DNA of 64,000 nucleotides from Syngnathus acus (taxonomy: Eukaryota > Chordata > Actinopteri > Syngnathiformes > Syngnathidae), in NCBI RefSeq assembly GCF_901709675.1, contig NC_051106.1:743501-807500 (forward strand), in the 5' to 3' direction. Position 1 is the first letter of the stretch; the number at the start of each line of letters is the position of its first letter. Below the pieces are notes generated by a model. That model made no database searches. It saw nothing but the letters and a program-made list of their open reading frames with translations, and had not been told where the DNA came from. The position numbers were made by a program, and so were the translations under genes. This document shows, one piece after another, positions 9,011-21,500 of this stretch.

Positions 9011-10622
9011 CAGTGCCTTGCGAAAGTATTCGGCCCCCTTGAACCTTTCAACATTTCGCCACATTTCAGGCTTCAAACATAAAGATATAAAATTTTAATT
9101 TTTTGTCAAGAATCAACAAGTGGGACACAATCGTGAAGTGGAACGAAATTTATTGGATAATTTAAACTTTTTTAACAAATAAAAAACTGAAAAGTGGGGC
9201 GTGCAATATTATTCGGCCCCCTTGCGCTAATACTTTGTAGCGCCACCCTTTGCTGCAATTACAGCTGCAAGTCGCTTGGGGTATGTCTCTATCAGTTTTG
9301 CACATCGAGAGACTGGAATTCTTGCCCATTCTTCCTTGCAAAACAGCTCGAGCTCAGTGAGGTTGGATGGAGAGCGTTTGTGAACAGCAGTCTTCAGCTC
9401 TTTCCACAGATTCTCGATTGGATTCAGGTCTGGACTTTGACTTGGCCATTCTAACACCTGGATACGTCTATTTGTGAACCATTCCATTGTAGATTTGGCT
9501 TTATGTTTTGGATCATTGTCCTGTTGGAAGATAAATCTCCGTCCCAGTCTCAGGTCTTTTGCAGACTCCAACAGGTTTTCTTCCAGAATGGTCCTGTATT
9601 TGGCTCCATCCATCTTCCCATCAATTTTAGCCATCTTCCCTGTCCCTGCTGAAGAGAAGCAGGCCCAAACCATGATGCTGCCACCACCATGTTTGACAGT
9701 GGGGATGGTGTGTTCAGGGTGATGAGCTGTGTTGCTTTTACGCCAAACATATCGTTTTGCATTGTGGCCAAAAAGTTCGATTTTGGTTTCATCTGACCAG
9801 CGCACCTTCTTCCACATGTTTGGTGTGTCTCCCAGGTGGCTTGTGGCAAACTTTAAATGAGACTTTTTATGGATATCTTTGAGAAATGGCTTTCTTCTTG
9901 CCACTCTTCCATAAAGGCCAGATTTGTGCAGTGCACGACTGATTGTTGTTCTATGGACAGACTCTCCCACCTCAGCTGTAGTTATCTGCAGTTCATCCAG
10001 AGTGATCATGGGCCTCTTGGCTGCATCTCTGATCAGTCTTCTCCTTGTTTGAGATGAAAGTTTGGAGGGACGGCCGGGTCTTGGTAGATTTGCAGTGGTC
10101 TGATACTCCTTCCATTTCAATATAATTGCTTGCACAGTGCTCCTTGAGATGTTTAAAGCTTGGGAAATCTTTTTGTATCCAAATCCGGCTTTAAACTTCT
10201 CCACAACAGTATCTCGGACCTGCCTGGTGTGTTCCTTTGTCTTCATGGTTCTCTCTGCGCTTTAAACAGAACCCTGAGACTATCAAAGAGCAGGTGCATT
10301 TATACGGAGACTTGATTACACACAGGTGCATTCTATTTATCATCATCAGTCATTTAGGACAACATTGGATCATTCAAAGATCCTCACTGAACTTCTGGAG
10401 TGAGTTTGCTGCACTGAAAGTAAAGGGGCCTAATAATATTGCACGCCCCACTTTTCAGTTTTTTATTTGTTAAAAAAGTTTAAATTATCCAATAAATTTC
10501 GTTCCACTTCACGATTGTGTCCCACTTGTTGATTCTTGACAAAAAATTAAAATTTTATATCTTTGTTTGTTTGATGTGGCGAAATGTTGAACAAGGGGGC
10601 CGAATACTTTCGCAAGGCACTG
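9011..10622 (-). mobile_element. Tc1/mariner transposon, apparently full length
   Basis: About 210-bp inverted repeats begin CAGTGCCTTGCGAAAG at both ends (9011 rightward, 10622 leftward) and differ only by a few small indels and substitutions. The left flank is TA; the right flank reads CGAATA, so the second TA looks mutated. The length of 1612 bp and an uninterrupted transposase are those of a complete Tc1-like element. Confidence 0.93.
9227..10246 (-). CDS. Tc1-like transposase, intact 339 aa
   Basis: Cut-and-paste DDE transposase that binds the element's inverted repeats and inserts at TA. The ATG is at 10244-10246 and the frame is uninterrupted for 339 codons, the usual length for fish Tc1 proteins. 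The N-terminus holds paired-like helix-turn-helix DNA-binding segments (YKKISQALNISRSTVQ, then a second around TLDELQITTAEVG). A basic GRVARRKP stretch is a plausible nuclear-localisation signal. Catalytic residues are visible: D in VRWSDETKIELFG, D in FQQDNDPKH and E in DLNPIENLWKELK (DD34E type). It lies between near-identical inverted repeats, so this copy may be recently active. Nothing in the protein appears broken. Confidence 0.95.
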   Translation of the reverse strand: MKTKEHTRQVRDTVVEKFKAGFGYKKISQALNISRSTVQAIILKWKEYQTTANLPRPGRPSKLSSQTRRRLIRDAAKRPMITLDELQITTAEVGESVHRTTISRALHKSGLYGRVARRKPFLKDIHKKSHLKFATSHLGDTPNMWKKVRWSDETKIELFGHNAKRYVWRKSNTAHHPEHTIPTVKHGGGSIMVWACFSSAGTGKMAKIDGKMDGAKYRTILEENLLESAKDLRLGRRFIFQQDNDPKHKAKSTMEWFTNRRIQVLEWPSQSPDLNPIENLWKELKTAVHKRSPSNLTELELFCKEEWARIPVSRCAKLIETYPKRLAAVIAAKGGATKY

Positions 10623-10651
10623 CGAATATATATTCTACTATATATATATAC

Positions 10652-10684
<33 letters not shown>

Positions 10685-10982
10685 GTATGTCATTGTGAAA
10701 AAAAAGTCCTACTCCCATTCCCTATGAAAGTGATACTTCTTACTATGGCCAGCTGCCCCACTCATTTTTATACCCTTTCTTAAGTTTAAGAGAAAAAACA
10801 GGGTTCTGACAATTGGAGGGAACTCGCGAGCTTGCGTGTTTGTGTTGTGTTGTTAGCGCCGTTGTTTGTACACGCGTCAAGTGCGGAAAAAAAATAAATA
10901 AAATAAATTAATATCACGCGATCGACCAATAGTGGCTTGGCGATCGACCGGTTGATCGCGATCGACGTATTGAGCACCCCTG

Positions 10983-12549
10983 TGCTACTGTATAAAAAAT
11001 GCATCAATATTTCTTAAAAATGTTGGGTAGCGATGAGTATTGTGTGACGTTGGTGGCGATTTTGGTGACTTTTGACATTTGTTTAATTTTCGATAGCGAA
11101 TAGAGTTTAGGGTTCTCAAATCATGGGTTGTGTGTGCTCATTTGCGATTGTTAAGTTCGTCCACTAGAAATCAGTGTTTACCAGGCCTCAGACACTTCGA
11201 ACCATTTGACACATTGCTTCAGACGGCTCCGTTCGCCCAATGTCGTTACTTCCCGACAATGAAATCAAACGCAAGTTGGAAGACTAGAAAAAATACTTTT
11301 ATTGTAATCATGCAGGACACTGACAAGAAGTAACACGTCGCGTGATCAACGTCAGCTGCTCACCACACCATCAATCACTTGAGTTAAAAAAATAAAAAGA
11401 GCCATTCAGCGCAGGCTCCAGGAGGCCTCTGGTTGGACGGTTTCTCCTGGAGTCTCGACTTCCTTAATGTGGATATCGAAGCCTATGAGAAAACGTGAGA
11501 ACGACAGCAGTGAGCGATGTGGCGTGGATCTGCTCCTTCCCAGCAGATGCTATGTGATCAACCAATCAAGGAGGTGAATTGTTTGAAAAATAAAAATGAA
11601 TAATATTGATGATTTGTCAGTCATTTCCTTGACTTTGAGCTCATTGCAGTTATCATGCCGTCATCTCAAGAATTCAGGGACAGGAGGTAGAGGAGCAAAG
11701 ACTCGAAAGCCCGCCAAAACTTCCTGACGGAATGGAGATTTCTGATTGGCCGGCTGCTGCTTAGGTCTGAAATCCAAAATAAATCGGGTCCAATCAGGAC
11801 CAGTCGTTACGTTTCTATGGCTGTCACACTGACTGGCCAGTGAATTGCGACATCAAATTGGCTCGCTGGGATCCACATGACAGCTGCCCTGAGTCCCGTC
11901 ATATTCGATCACGACCAATCTGAATTGTTATTTCAGAAACTGGAAGTAGAGGTGTCGGGCCAAGAGGGATCCTTGTTTGATTTTAAAATATAAAAAAAAA
12001 CACTCATGCCATCGGCGACTGAATGGACATATCCGATTGACCGGCTACCGCTGCTGAGGCGTATCATATGAGCACGGTGACCGAGTCCTGTCCTAACTAA
12101 TTGGGCTCAATCATTTTAGTTATGTCATCACACAAACATAACAAAAAACCTACGATTGCTCGCGATGTCAGCAACAACACGGCCAGTTGGCCAGCTGCAG
12201 TCCTGAGTCCCGTCTTGACCGATCGGAATCAATCTGGTCTGATCAGAATCGATCGTCCGTTTGAAATTAAGTTTTTTACCGACGTGTTCTAGAAGCGTTG
12301 GTGAAGAAAATGCATCACCTCGCTGCCATCTTTGTCGGTGAAGCGAGCCCGAGGACCACCGGCTGACAGGAGCGTCGGGATTGTACGACAAACAACCGAT
12401 GGGGTGACGTGGAAGAGGGGCTTTAGTGTCATGTGGACCAATGATGTCATTGGTCAGCTGCCCGTGTCGGTCTTCAGGCGGCGTGCATGGCGGTGATTCA
12501 GCGTCACGTGTCTGTGCGCAGGGTTCCCTGCAGGCGGGGAGGGCAGACC
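10983..12549 (-). other. strn3 3' flank / probable 3' UTR region
   Basis: No protein-coding signal. From about 11400 to 12290 it contains loosely repeated GC-rich phrases (for example 'gattggccggctgc' and 'ctgagtcccgtc', each seen twice with changes), suggesting an old imperfect duplication. A TTTATT at 11298-11303 (AATAAA on the minus strand) could serve strn3 polyadenylation, which would give a UTR of about 1.25 kb; this is a guess from one hexamer. Confidence 0.35.
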
Positions 12550-15500
12550 CTACACGTAAACCCTGGCGAGGGCGTCGGCTCCGGCCGAGGCGATGTAGGC
12601 CTTGGAGGGGTGAAAGGTCACGTCGTAAATGGCCTCGTCGCTCTTCTTGCGGTGCGCTGTGATCTCCTGCACGCACGTCTTGGAGTCCAGATTCCATAAG
12701 CGCAGCGAGCAGTCGTGACCTGAAACCGCGGCAACGACAACCGTTATTCCATCGGAGGCCAGGCAACCTTGTCTGACGAGCCACGCCTACTTTTAAGGGG
12801 CAAAAGCGGGCAAACTTACTGCCGGACATCAAGTAGATCCCGTTTGGATCCACCGCCAGGCTGGTGACGGCGTCCAGGTGGGCCACCATGGCGTGGATCA
12901 CCTTACCTGCAAGCGCACACACGCACGCAAGCAGGCACACACAGACACACACAGACACAAACACACGTACCATTTATACAAACAATACTTGCGTGGAGCC
13001 ACACACCTTAGCACAAGCACAGACGTGTGTGCGGACAATGACGCATGTTCACAAAGGTATACACAGTGGAGTTGTAAACAATGATGAATTCAATAATCAA
13101 GTAAGCTATTAATTAATGGATGAAGTGGATTAAAAGAAATAATTTCCATTTTTGGATTCCGAATCTGGCAGCACGCTGACGCACTGGTTAGCATGTCCGA
13201 CTCACAGTTCAGAGGTTGCGGATTCGATTCCACCTCCCCTGTGTGGAGTTTGCATGTTCTCCCCGGGCCTGCGTGGGTTTTCCCCAGGAACTCGTTTCCT
13301 CCCACATCCCAAAAACACGCTTGGTAGGCTAATTGATCCCTCCAAATTGCCCATCGGTGTGAGTGCGTGTGCGAATGGTTGTTCATCTCTATGTGCCCTG
13401 CGATTGGCTGCCAACCAGTTCGGGGTGTCCCCTGCCTTCTGCCCGACGACTGCTGGGATAAGGTCCAGCACGCCCGCGACCCACGTGGGGATAAGCGGTA
13501 TGGTATGATATTAGATGTATGGTTGGATGGCTAGACGGACGGATTCCTGAACAGGGCAAATTTGGAAACATCTTATTTGGATCCGACACAAAGAAATCGC
13601 AGATTATTTACGTCGCGTCGGCAGGACAAAATTTGGAGCATTCAGACAACTTGATGAGTTGTCGATGATCGGCAGCGCACCTCCAACAGGCAGACGGGCG
13701 AACGCGGCCCGCGGGTGGATGTTACCTGACTTGTTGTCGAAAAACTTGATGCTTCTGTCCTCGTGTGCCGTGATGGTGACAGCCAGTGTGGGATGGCCCA
13801 CCGCCCTGTAGATGTGATGGCAGCCAGGACGGCCTGCGTGTGGAGTCACATGGTGGGACAAAATGGCCGCTTTAAGTGGGCATCATCAAGCACCGGGACC
13901 GCATTTGGCGGATGGCAAAACCGCGTTTGATGTGTGCGCTTACTTCCTTTGCCCTGGCCCTTCAGCACTAGCGCACTCTGAGCCGTCTCCAGGTCGTAGA
14001 GCACCACGTCTCCGCTGTCAAATGACACCACGGCGCGGGCGGGGTCACAGCCGTCAAAGTTCACCGAGGTGGGGATGCCGTGCTCTGTGTGCGCACAAAG
14101 CCATGATGTGGGATGAGTGTGAGTGTGTGTGCGTGCACGGTGCTGCTGACCTGCGGCGGCATTCAAAGTGCTGATGCAGGGGTTCTCCTCACGAGGGTTC
14201 CACAGCTTGACCGTCCCGTCGGCCGAGCAGGACAGGAGGCGGTTCTTGATGCCGCTGTAGGCCAAAGCCCACACGGCATCCACATGGCCCACCCACGTCC
14301 CTGCCAGCGCGCCAGCGTCTAGAAAAAAGGAAAACGCAAGGAAAAAAGGACCCACTGAAGCCGAGCGCTACGTACGCTTCGTCATATTTCCTTGTCTTAG
14401 CTTTCGTGTAACTCTCAATTCTCTTATCTCCGTCTCTCTCCGCCGTTCTTTTCAACCCTGTTCAATATTTTTCCATGGTGTCCCACTGGACTTTTTATCG
14501 CCTGCTCTGTGCTGTGTCTGCGTATGTTCCGTGCGCTCGACACTGTAGAGCGACTACTCCTTGCGCACACTCTTACAGTGATACCGCCACTCCCACCTAC
14601 TGCAGTGGATGTCTAATTCCCCTTTAATCTAGTACAGCCAAAAGAAAAGCATGTTCCCTGGTGTCACACGCGACCCCCTTGGTATCACACCGCGCCCTAT
14701 TTGAGAAGCACTGCTTTAGCAGATGTTCCATCCCCAAACCAAAGCTTCAGGTTCTGCTGCCCAAAACATAACATTCACAAACAGTTGTGTCAAGGGTGCA
14801 CGCAAAACGCCTTTGCGGCTGAATTTCATTGGACTGTTTTTTTCAATCTGCAGTCTCACGTTTGAGTCATTTTATCCTCCAACGTCGAGGCGGCTGAACA
14901 TAGCATTTGCGATTTCCCGGCGGCTCTGTGCCTACCGTACGTGTCGTAGGGGTCCACATTTGGGCCGGGAACGTTCCACCACCGGATGGTGGTGTCCACA
15001 CCGCCGCTGAAGCAGTGCTCACCGTCGGCCGTGACGGCTAGCGACAGCACGGGGCCGCTGGAGGTAGGGAGAGAGGGACACGGGGCTAGGTTAGGCTGCG
15101 AGGCTCGGATCGGCCCGATGGCACCGCACCATACGTACGCATGAGCTCTGAACGTGTAGACCGGCTCCACGTCCAGCGAGGCGCTTCTACACAAAAGAAG
15201 CAAAGTCACATGATGTTGGCGGGGTGGTTCATGAGCTGACATTTTTGCTCAACCTGACGTCAAATGTTTAAGATATGAAAAAGGTTATCAAAAGATTTGG
15301 TCATAGCACGATACCTGATGTCGTAACGAGGGACAGGCGAGTCCCCATGTTGCTAACGATAGCCGTAGCGGCTTTATTTGCCTTTCGTGTCACGTCAAGT
15401 TGCTATCTCTGGTTATTCCGGATGGGTCTGATTGGAAAGTGGTCTCGATCGTTGTTGTTAGTATAGGTGACTAATCGAGAATTGATACTCGTATTGCTCT

Positions 15501-18500
15501 GAAGAGGTATTGAACATCCCCAGTAGCAACGCTTTGTGATTTTTTTTTCCTAACGTAAAACTTCAAAAATTAAAAACGTAAAATCATAAAATGAGTTGTA
15601 AAATGATGTTGGATGTTAGTTAGGTCGTCCTCAGACGAGCTTCCATAGTAGAAGCTATACATTGCTAATAATGACTGTGGAGCGCAGCTCCTCACAGCAT
15701 CCCCAATCCAACCCTTAATGCTGAGTGTCAAGCAGGGAGGCATCGGGTTCCATTTTATAGTCTTTTTGGTATGACTCGGCCAGGGATCAAACCCACGACC
15801 TCCCAGTCTCAGGGCGGACACTCATACCACAAGGCCACTGAGCTAGAAAATGTAGAGGTGCTCAGATCAATAGATTACTCAAAACCTAAAAGATTACCAA
15901 ATTAATCAACCATTTTATTGAGAGCCATTTTTCTCCAAAGGGTCCAAAATCTTAGATTTCGGCCTCCCAATAAAATTTCAATGATTCTTTTCGGATTTGT
16001 CGTCTTTCGTATCGAATTTGCCACTGTCGTTAGGCTGTTAGACAACGCCGACAAACGTGGGTGGCGGTGATGTGTGGTGAAGCCAGCTGGGCGGCGCTAC
16101 TTTTTGGCGGCGAGCGTCTTGGTGAGATTCCACAGCTTGAGCGTGTGGTCCTCAGACACGGTGAGCAGGCAGGGCTCCAGCGGGTGGAAGGCAAGCGCCC
16201 GCACGCCGTCAAAGTGGCTGCGCAGCGTGTACTTGGGGTTCCACGTCTTCCGGAATGACGACTCCTGATTGGACGCCAGCTGCGGGAGGGGGGAGGAGTC
16301 GCATTAGCCAGCAAACACTCAGCTCGCCCTCATTTCTATTGGTGATGTGCTTTTAGGAACCGAAGCAACGTAATGTTCAGTATGTGGGTAATGAGGTCAA
16401 GTGCAGGAACTAAGTCGTAGTCGTCACTCACGTCGTAGCCGAATTCCACATCGTCGTTGGCGACGGTGAGGTCGGCCAGATCGCCCAATCCCAGCACGCT
16501 CTCCAAGACGCGGTCGGCCCCTCCCATTAGGAAGTCGTTCCCCACCCCAGGCACGAACGGCAGCGGTTCAGCTGTGCGCCACAGAAGAGGGCTAGTGTTA
16601 GCGCCGGCGTCCTCTTGGCCGGAGGTGGATGGGGGGGCGGACGCCCACTGAGCTCACCCCACTCCGTCCCGTCTCCAGAGCTGCGTGCCTCGCCGGCGCC
16701 TTCGCCGTCCTCGGCCGTCACCAGGAAGTCAAACTCCTTCAGTGCCTCCTCCGTGTCGCTGGCGTCCTCCTCGGACGCCAGACCCTCATTGCCCGCCTGA
16801 GGACAGCGACGATGGGCCGGGGCGGATGGCAACCGAGAACATGGAGAAGAGGAAGAAGGGTTAGGAAGGCACTGGAACACGAAGAAAAGCAAGCGCGATA
16901 GACAGAGCAAGTAGAGGAGGACATGGAAGAAAGAGACGGGACAAGCGGGACGAGGAGGATGAAGAAGATGGAGGAGACCGATTGGGAAGATGAGAAGAAA
17001 GAACTAAAGAGGAGGAGAAATATGAAGAAGAAATGTTAGACCAAAAGGAGGAAGACAAAGATCGGGAAATGATGAAGAGATGGAACACCTACAAGATGAA
17101 AATGAGGAGCAAGGCAAAGATAAAACTAGAAAATGAAATTTCTGGAGAAATTCCGCGTGAAGGCGAAGAGGTTGAATAAATATTTGGGGATATCTATGTT
17201 TAAAGTTGGAACGGGTCAGAATTAGTTGAAAAATGTAGAAATTAGAAGGGAAAAACAAAATTCTTGAGAATTTGGCGTGAAATTCAAAATTGATTTAATT
17301 TTTGATAAGTGGGAAGTTGTGGAATAGGTAGGCAAAAGATGAACATTTGAAAGTTGGAACTGGTTGAATCGGTCAAAAAAATGTAGAAATTAGAAGGGAA
17401 AAACGAAATTTTGGAAAAATAGGCATGAATTTCAAAATTGAAAATGTGGAATTTTTGGTAAGTGGGAAGTTATGGAATAGGTAGGCAAAACATGAACAGT
17501 TTAAAGTTGAAATGGGTTGTATCGGTTGAAAAATGTAGAAGTGAGAGCAAATGTTGAATGCCCCATAGAGAATGAATGGGAATTTAAAAAAGAAAATTGC
17601 ACCAAACATTTTTGAAATTTGGAACGAAACGAAAAGTACGGGTTTAAAATAAGATAATCCTTTATTATTCCCTCAATGGGGAAACTCCTATGTTAGCAGC
17701 AGTACACTTAACATATACGCACACACACGCATGCGGGGAAGGGGGTAAAAGATTTAAAAAAGTAGAAGGTATATATAATCAAAAAATATGGACAGTAAAA
17801 TATTAGATAAAAAAATAGTGCAAAGGAAGAAAAAAAAAAACAGTGCAAAAAAGCAGGTAAAAAGAGTGTGAGGTAGACAGATATTGCACATAGTATGATT
17901 GCACATATGGTTATTGCACGTTATTGCATGTTATTTTGTCCGTTAGCTACAGTCTGGTTGTACAGTCTGATGGCAGCAGGGAGGAAGGACCTGCGATGCC
18001 TCTCGGTGGTGCATCGTGGGTGACGAAGCCGGTCACTGATGGAGCTCTCCAGGGCTCTGACAGTCTCATGAAGGGGGTGGAAGACATTGTCCATGATGGA
18101 GGACAGCTTAGCCACCATCCTCCTCTCCCCCACCACCTCCACCCGGTCCAGACTGCAGCCCAGGACAGACTTTCTTCACCACCAGCTCAGTGGCCTAGTG
18201 GTAGAGTGTCCGCCTTGAGACTGGAAGGTTGTGGGTTCAAACCCCAGCCGGGTCATACCAAAGACTATAAAAATGGGACCCATTGCCTCCCTGCTTGGCA
18301 CTCAGCATTAAGGGTTGGAATTGGGGGGTTAGATCACCAACTGATTCCCGAGCGCGGCACCGCTGCTGCTCACTGCTCCCCTCTCCCCCAGGGGATGGAT
18401 TAAAATCACACGGGGATGGGTTAAATGCAGAGGACAAATTTCACCACACCCAGGTGTGTGTGTGACGATCATTGGGACTTTAACTTTGACTTTAACTTAA

Positions 18501-21500
18501 CTTGTCCAGCCTCTTCCTCTCCGCTGCAGTGATGCCGCTGCTCCAGCAGACCACCCCATAAAAAATGGCGGACGCCACCACAGAGTCGTAGAAGGTCCTC
18601 AGGAGGCCGTCCCTCACTCCGAAGGACCTCAGTCTGCGCAGCAGGTGGAGTCTGCTTTGGCCCTTCTTGTATAGGGCCTGAGTGTTAACAGTCCAGTCCA
18701 GTTTATTGTTCAGGTGAACACCCAGGAACTTGTAAGAGTCCACAATCTCTATGTCCGTTCCCTGGATGTTCACCGGCGAGGGGGGGACTTTGCGCCGGCG
18801 GAAGTCCACCACCAGCTCCTTTGTTTTTCCAGAATTAATCTGGAGGTGGTTCCGCCGGCACCAGTCCACGAATCTGTGATTCAGTTCTCGGTACTCCGTC
18901 TCGTCTCCGTTGTTAATGAGACCGACGATGGCGGAGTCGTCAGAGAACTTCTGGAGGTGGCAGGTTGATGTGTGGTGGGTGAAGTCAGCTGTGTAGATGG
19001 TGAAGAGGAGGGGGGCCAGGACGGTCCCCTGTGGAGCTCCTGTGCTGCAGACCACCGTGTCAGACACACGGCCTCCTGTCCTCACAAACTGCGGTCTGTT
19101 TGTGAGGAAGTCCAGGACCCATGATGTCAGCTGCTGGCAGGCTCCAGCATGGTGCAGTTTGTTCCCCAGCAGTTCTGGCTGGATGGTGTTGAAGGCACTG
19201 GAGAAATCATAAAACATGATCCTCACAGTGCTTCCAGCCCGCTCCAGGTGGGCCAGGGACCTCTGCATGAGGAAGATGACGGCGTCCTCAACCCCGATGC
19301 TCGGCCGGTAGGCGAACTGCAGGGGGTCGGCGGAGGAGCTCACCAGGGGGCGCAGGTAGTGGAGGACCAGCCTCTCCAGGGTCTTCGCCAGGTGGGATGT
19401 CAGGGCCACCGGCCGGTAGTGGTTGAAGTCGCTGGGGCGAGATGACTTGGGCACCGGTACCACGCAGGACGTCTTCCACAGCTGTGGCACCCTCATGTTG
19501 AATATGTGCTCCACGATCCTGTACAGTTGCCCGGAGCAGGATCTGAGCAGCCTGGAGGTGATGCCATCTGGACCCGTCGCCTTCTTCACCTTGAGCCTGG
19601 CCAGTCCTCTCTCCACCTGGGCTGTGGAGAGCACCATGCTGGGTGGGTGGGGGGGGGGGGCTTGCAGGGGGGGTGGTTGGTGGGTTCGGTGGAGTTGAGA
19701 GTGGGCTGGGGGGTTTTGGAGGGGAAGTAGCAGGGGGCGTGGTTGAGGTGAGAGTCCTCGGAGCAGAAGAGGCTCCAGTCGGGGGAAGTTGCAGCAGGGC
19801 TGGGTGGGTGGGGGGAGGAGTGGATGGTTGTTCAAACCGGTTGAAGAACCGGTTCAGGTCATTCACCCACTCCTGATCCCTGTCCAGCGCAGGTCTGGAG
19901 TTGCTACGTCCTGAGATGGTGTTCAGGCTCCTCCAGACCCCGCTGACGTCGTCCCGCTGCAGTTGGTCTTCCATCCTCCTCCTGTAGTTGCTCTTCCCCT
20001 CCCTGATCTTCTTCTTCAGGTCCCTCTGCACCGTCTTCAGCAGGTCCCTGTCTCCTGATTTAAAGACCCTCCTTTTTTCCCTGAGCAGGTCTTTAATCTC
20101 AGGGGTGATCCAAGGTTTGCTGTTTGCAAAAACCCTGACTGTTTTGGTGGGTATGGTGGAGTCTACACAAAAGTTAATGTAGTCTGTGACACAGCTGGTG
20201 AGACCGTCGATGTCGTCCCCGTAGTCCTCACAGAACACGTCCCACACCGTGGTCTCAAAACAGTCCTGAAGAGTCTCCAGAGATTCTTCAGACCAGATCT
20301 GTCTGGTGTGGGTGACTGCTGGTTGCCTGTGCACCAGAGGCTGATACAGGGGGAGAAGGTGGATCAGATCGTGATCAGATCTTCCAAGGGGGAGGAGGGG
20401 GGATGATGTATATGCCTCCTTAAGGTTGGCATAGAAAAGGTCCAGTGTTTTATTTCCTCTGGTGCTGCAGGTGACATATTGGCTGAAAGTTGGAAGTGCG
20501 GATGAAGGAGAGGCATGATTGAAGTCCCCGGTAATAAGGAGGAGGGCATGTGGATGCTGTGTTTGCAGCCTGCTTACATTGCTGTGCAGGACATCGCGGG
20601 CTGCGTCGGCATTAGCATTAGGGGGAACGTACGCAGTTATCGCGATAACGTGCGAGAGTTCCCGCGGCAGGTAGTGTGGCCTCATGCTAACGGCTAGCAG
20701 CTCAATGTTCGCGCTGCAGAGTTGCTCTTTGATTCTATCGTTCACAAACACAGCAAGCCCCCCTCCTTTCCTCTTACCGCTCTCTCGTGTCCTGTCTGCC
20801 CTTATCAGGTTAAACCCGTCCAGAGGGACGGCAGAGTCCGGTGTTTGCTCCGTTAGCCAGGTCTCCGTGAACAGCAGCATGCTACATTCCCGGTATTCCC
20901 GTTGGTGCCGTGCCAGCGCCGTTAGCTCATCCATCTTATTACAGATGGATCTCACATTCCCGGTGATGATGGTGGGGAGTGTGGGCTTGAAGCGGCGTTT
21001 CTTTTTCCGGCACATAACACCCGAGCGTTGTCCTCTTTTCCTCCTCTTCAGCTCGGGGGAAACATCGGGCTTGTAGCCGGTTAGCTTCCCTTGGCTACAG
21101 AGGGCTAACAGCTGACCACGGGTGTAAACAATGGAGCGTTTACTCCCTGCTTCGGTAGTTGCTGGGGTGATGAACCAGGTGAAAAATAGGAAAAATAAAA
21201 GGGCCAGCCTCACTGTTTTTGCAAACATGTTTCTGCCCGGTAAAAAAAGAAAACACAGGACTGCGAAAAAAGAAAAATAGTCCAAAAAAAACATAAAACG
21301 AGACAATATACAGACGAGTCGACGGAGCTGCTGCAAACGTGTCGCCACTACCGCGGCGCCACCTTAAAAGGTTCACTTTGGAATTCTAAAGTTGAAACGG
21401 GTTGAATCGGACAAAAATTGTAAAAGTTAGAGCAAATGTTGAATTCCCCATAGAGAATGAATGGGAATTGTAAAAAAAATTGTGCCACAATTTTTTTAAA

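Larger units (their letters stand above)
8912..10982. mobile_element. hAT non-autonomous element interrupted by Tc1
   Basis: Ends CAGGGGTGGGCAAA (8912) and, inverted, CAGGGGTGCTCAAT (from 10982), flanked by perfect 8-bp duplications tgctactg at 8904-8911 and 10983-10990. The interior is AT-rich with GATCGATCG-like sequence near 10918-10965 and no transposase of its own. The Tc1 element at 9011-10622 sits in a TATATA tract within it. Confidence 0.88.
17642..21362 (-). mobile_element. Near full-length L2/Rex-like LINE in strn3 intron 6, carrying a SINE
   Basis: The 3' end at 17642-17700 reads, on the minus strand, ...gggaataataaaggattatc. The 5' end near 21362 starts GGTGGCGCCGCGGTAG. It is flanked by a short duplication ttaaaa and sits inside the composite repeat. 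It encodes an endonuclease/reverse-transcriptase protein and is interrupted by the SINE at 18181-18500. Confidence 0.85.

Noticed and set aside
12426-12699. Plus-strand frames over the last strn3 exon
   Set aside because: Shadows of the conserved WD40-coding exon on the minus strand.
13185-13260. Possible tRNA gene (A and B boxes present)
   Set aside because: The sequence is the head of a SINE: the cloverleaf is degenerate and it continues into the SINE body.
18181-18250. Possible tRNA gene at the SINE heads (also 31348-31415)
   Set aside because: Promoter boxes are present but the fold is incomplete and the copies are dispersed with a SINE tail.
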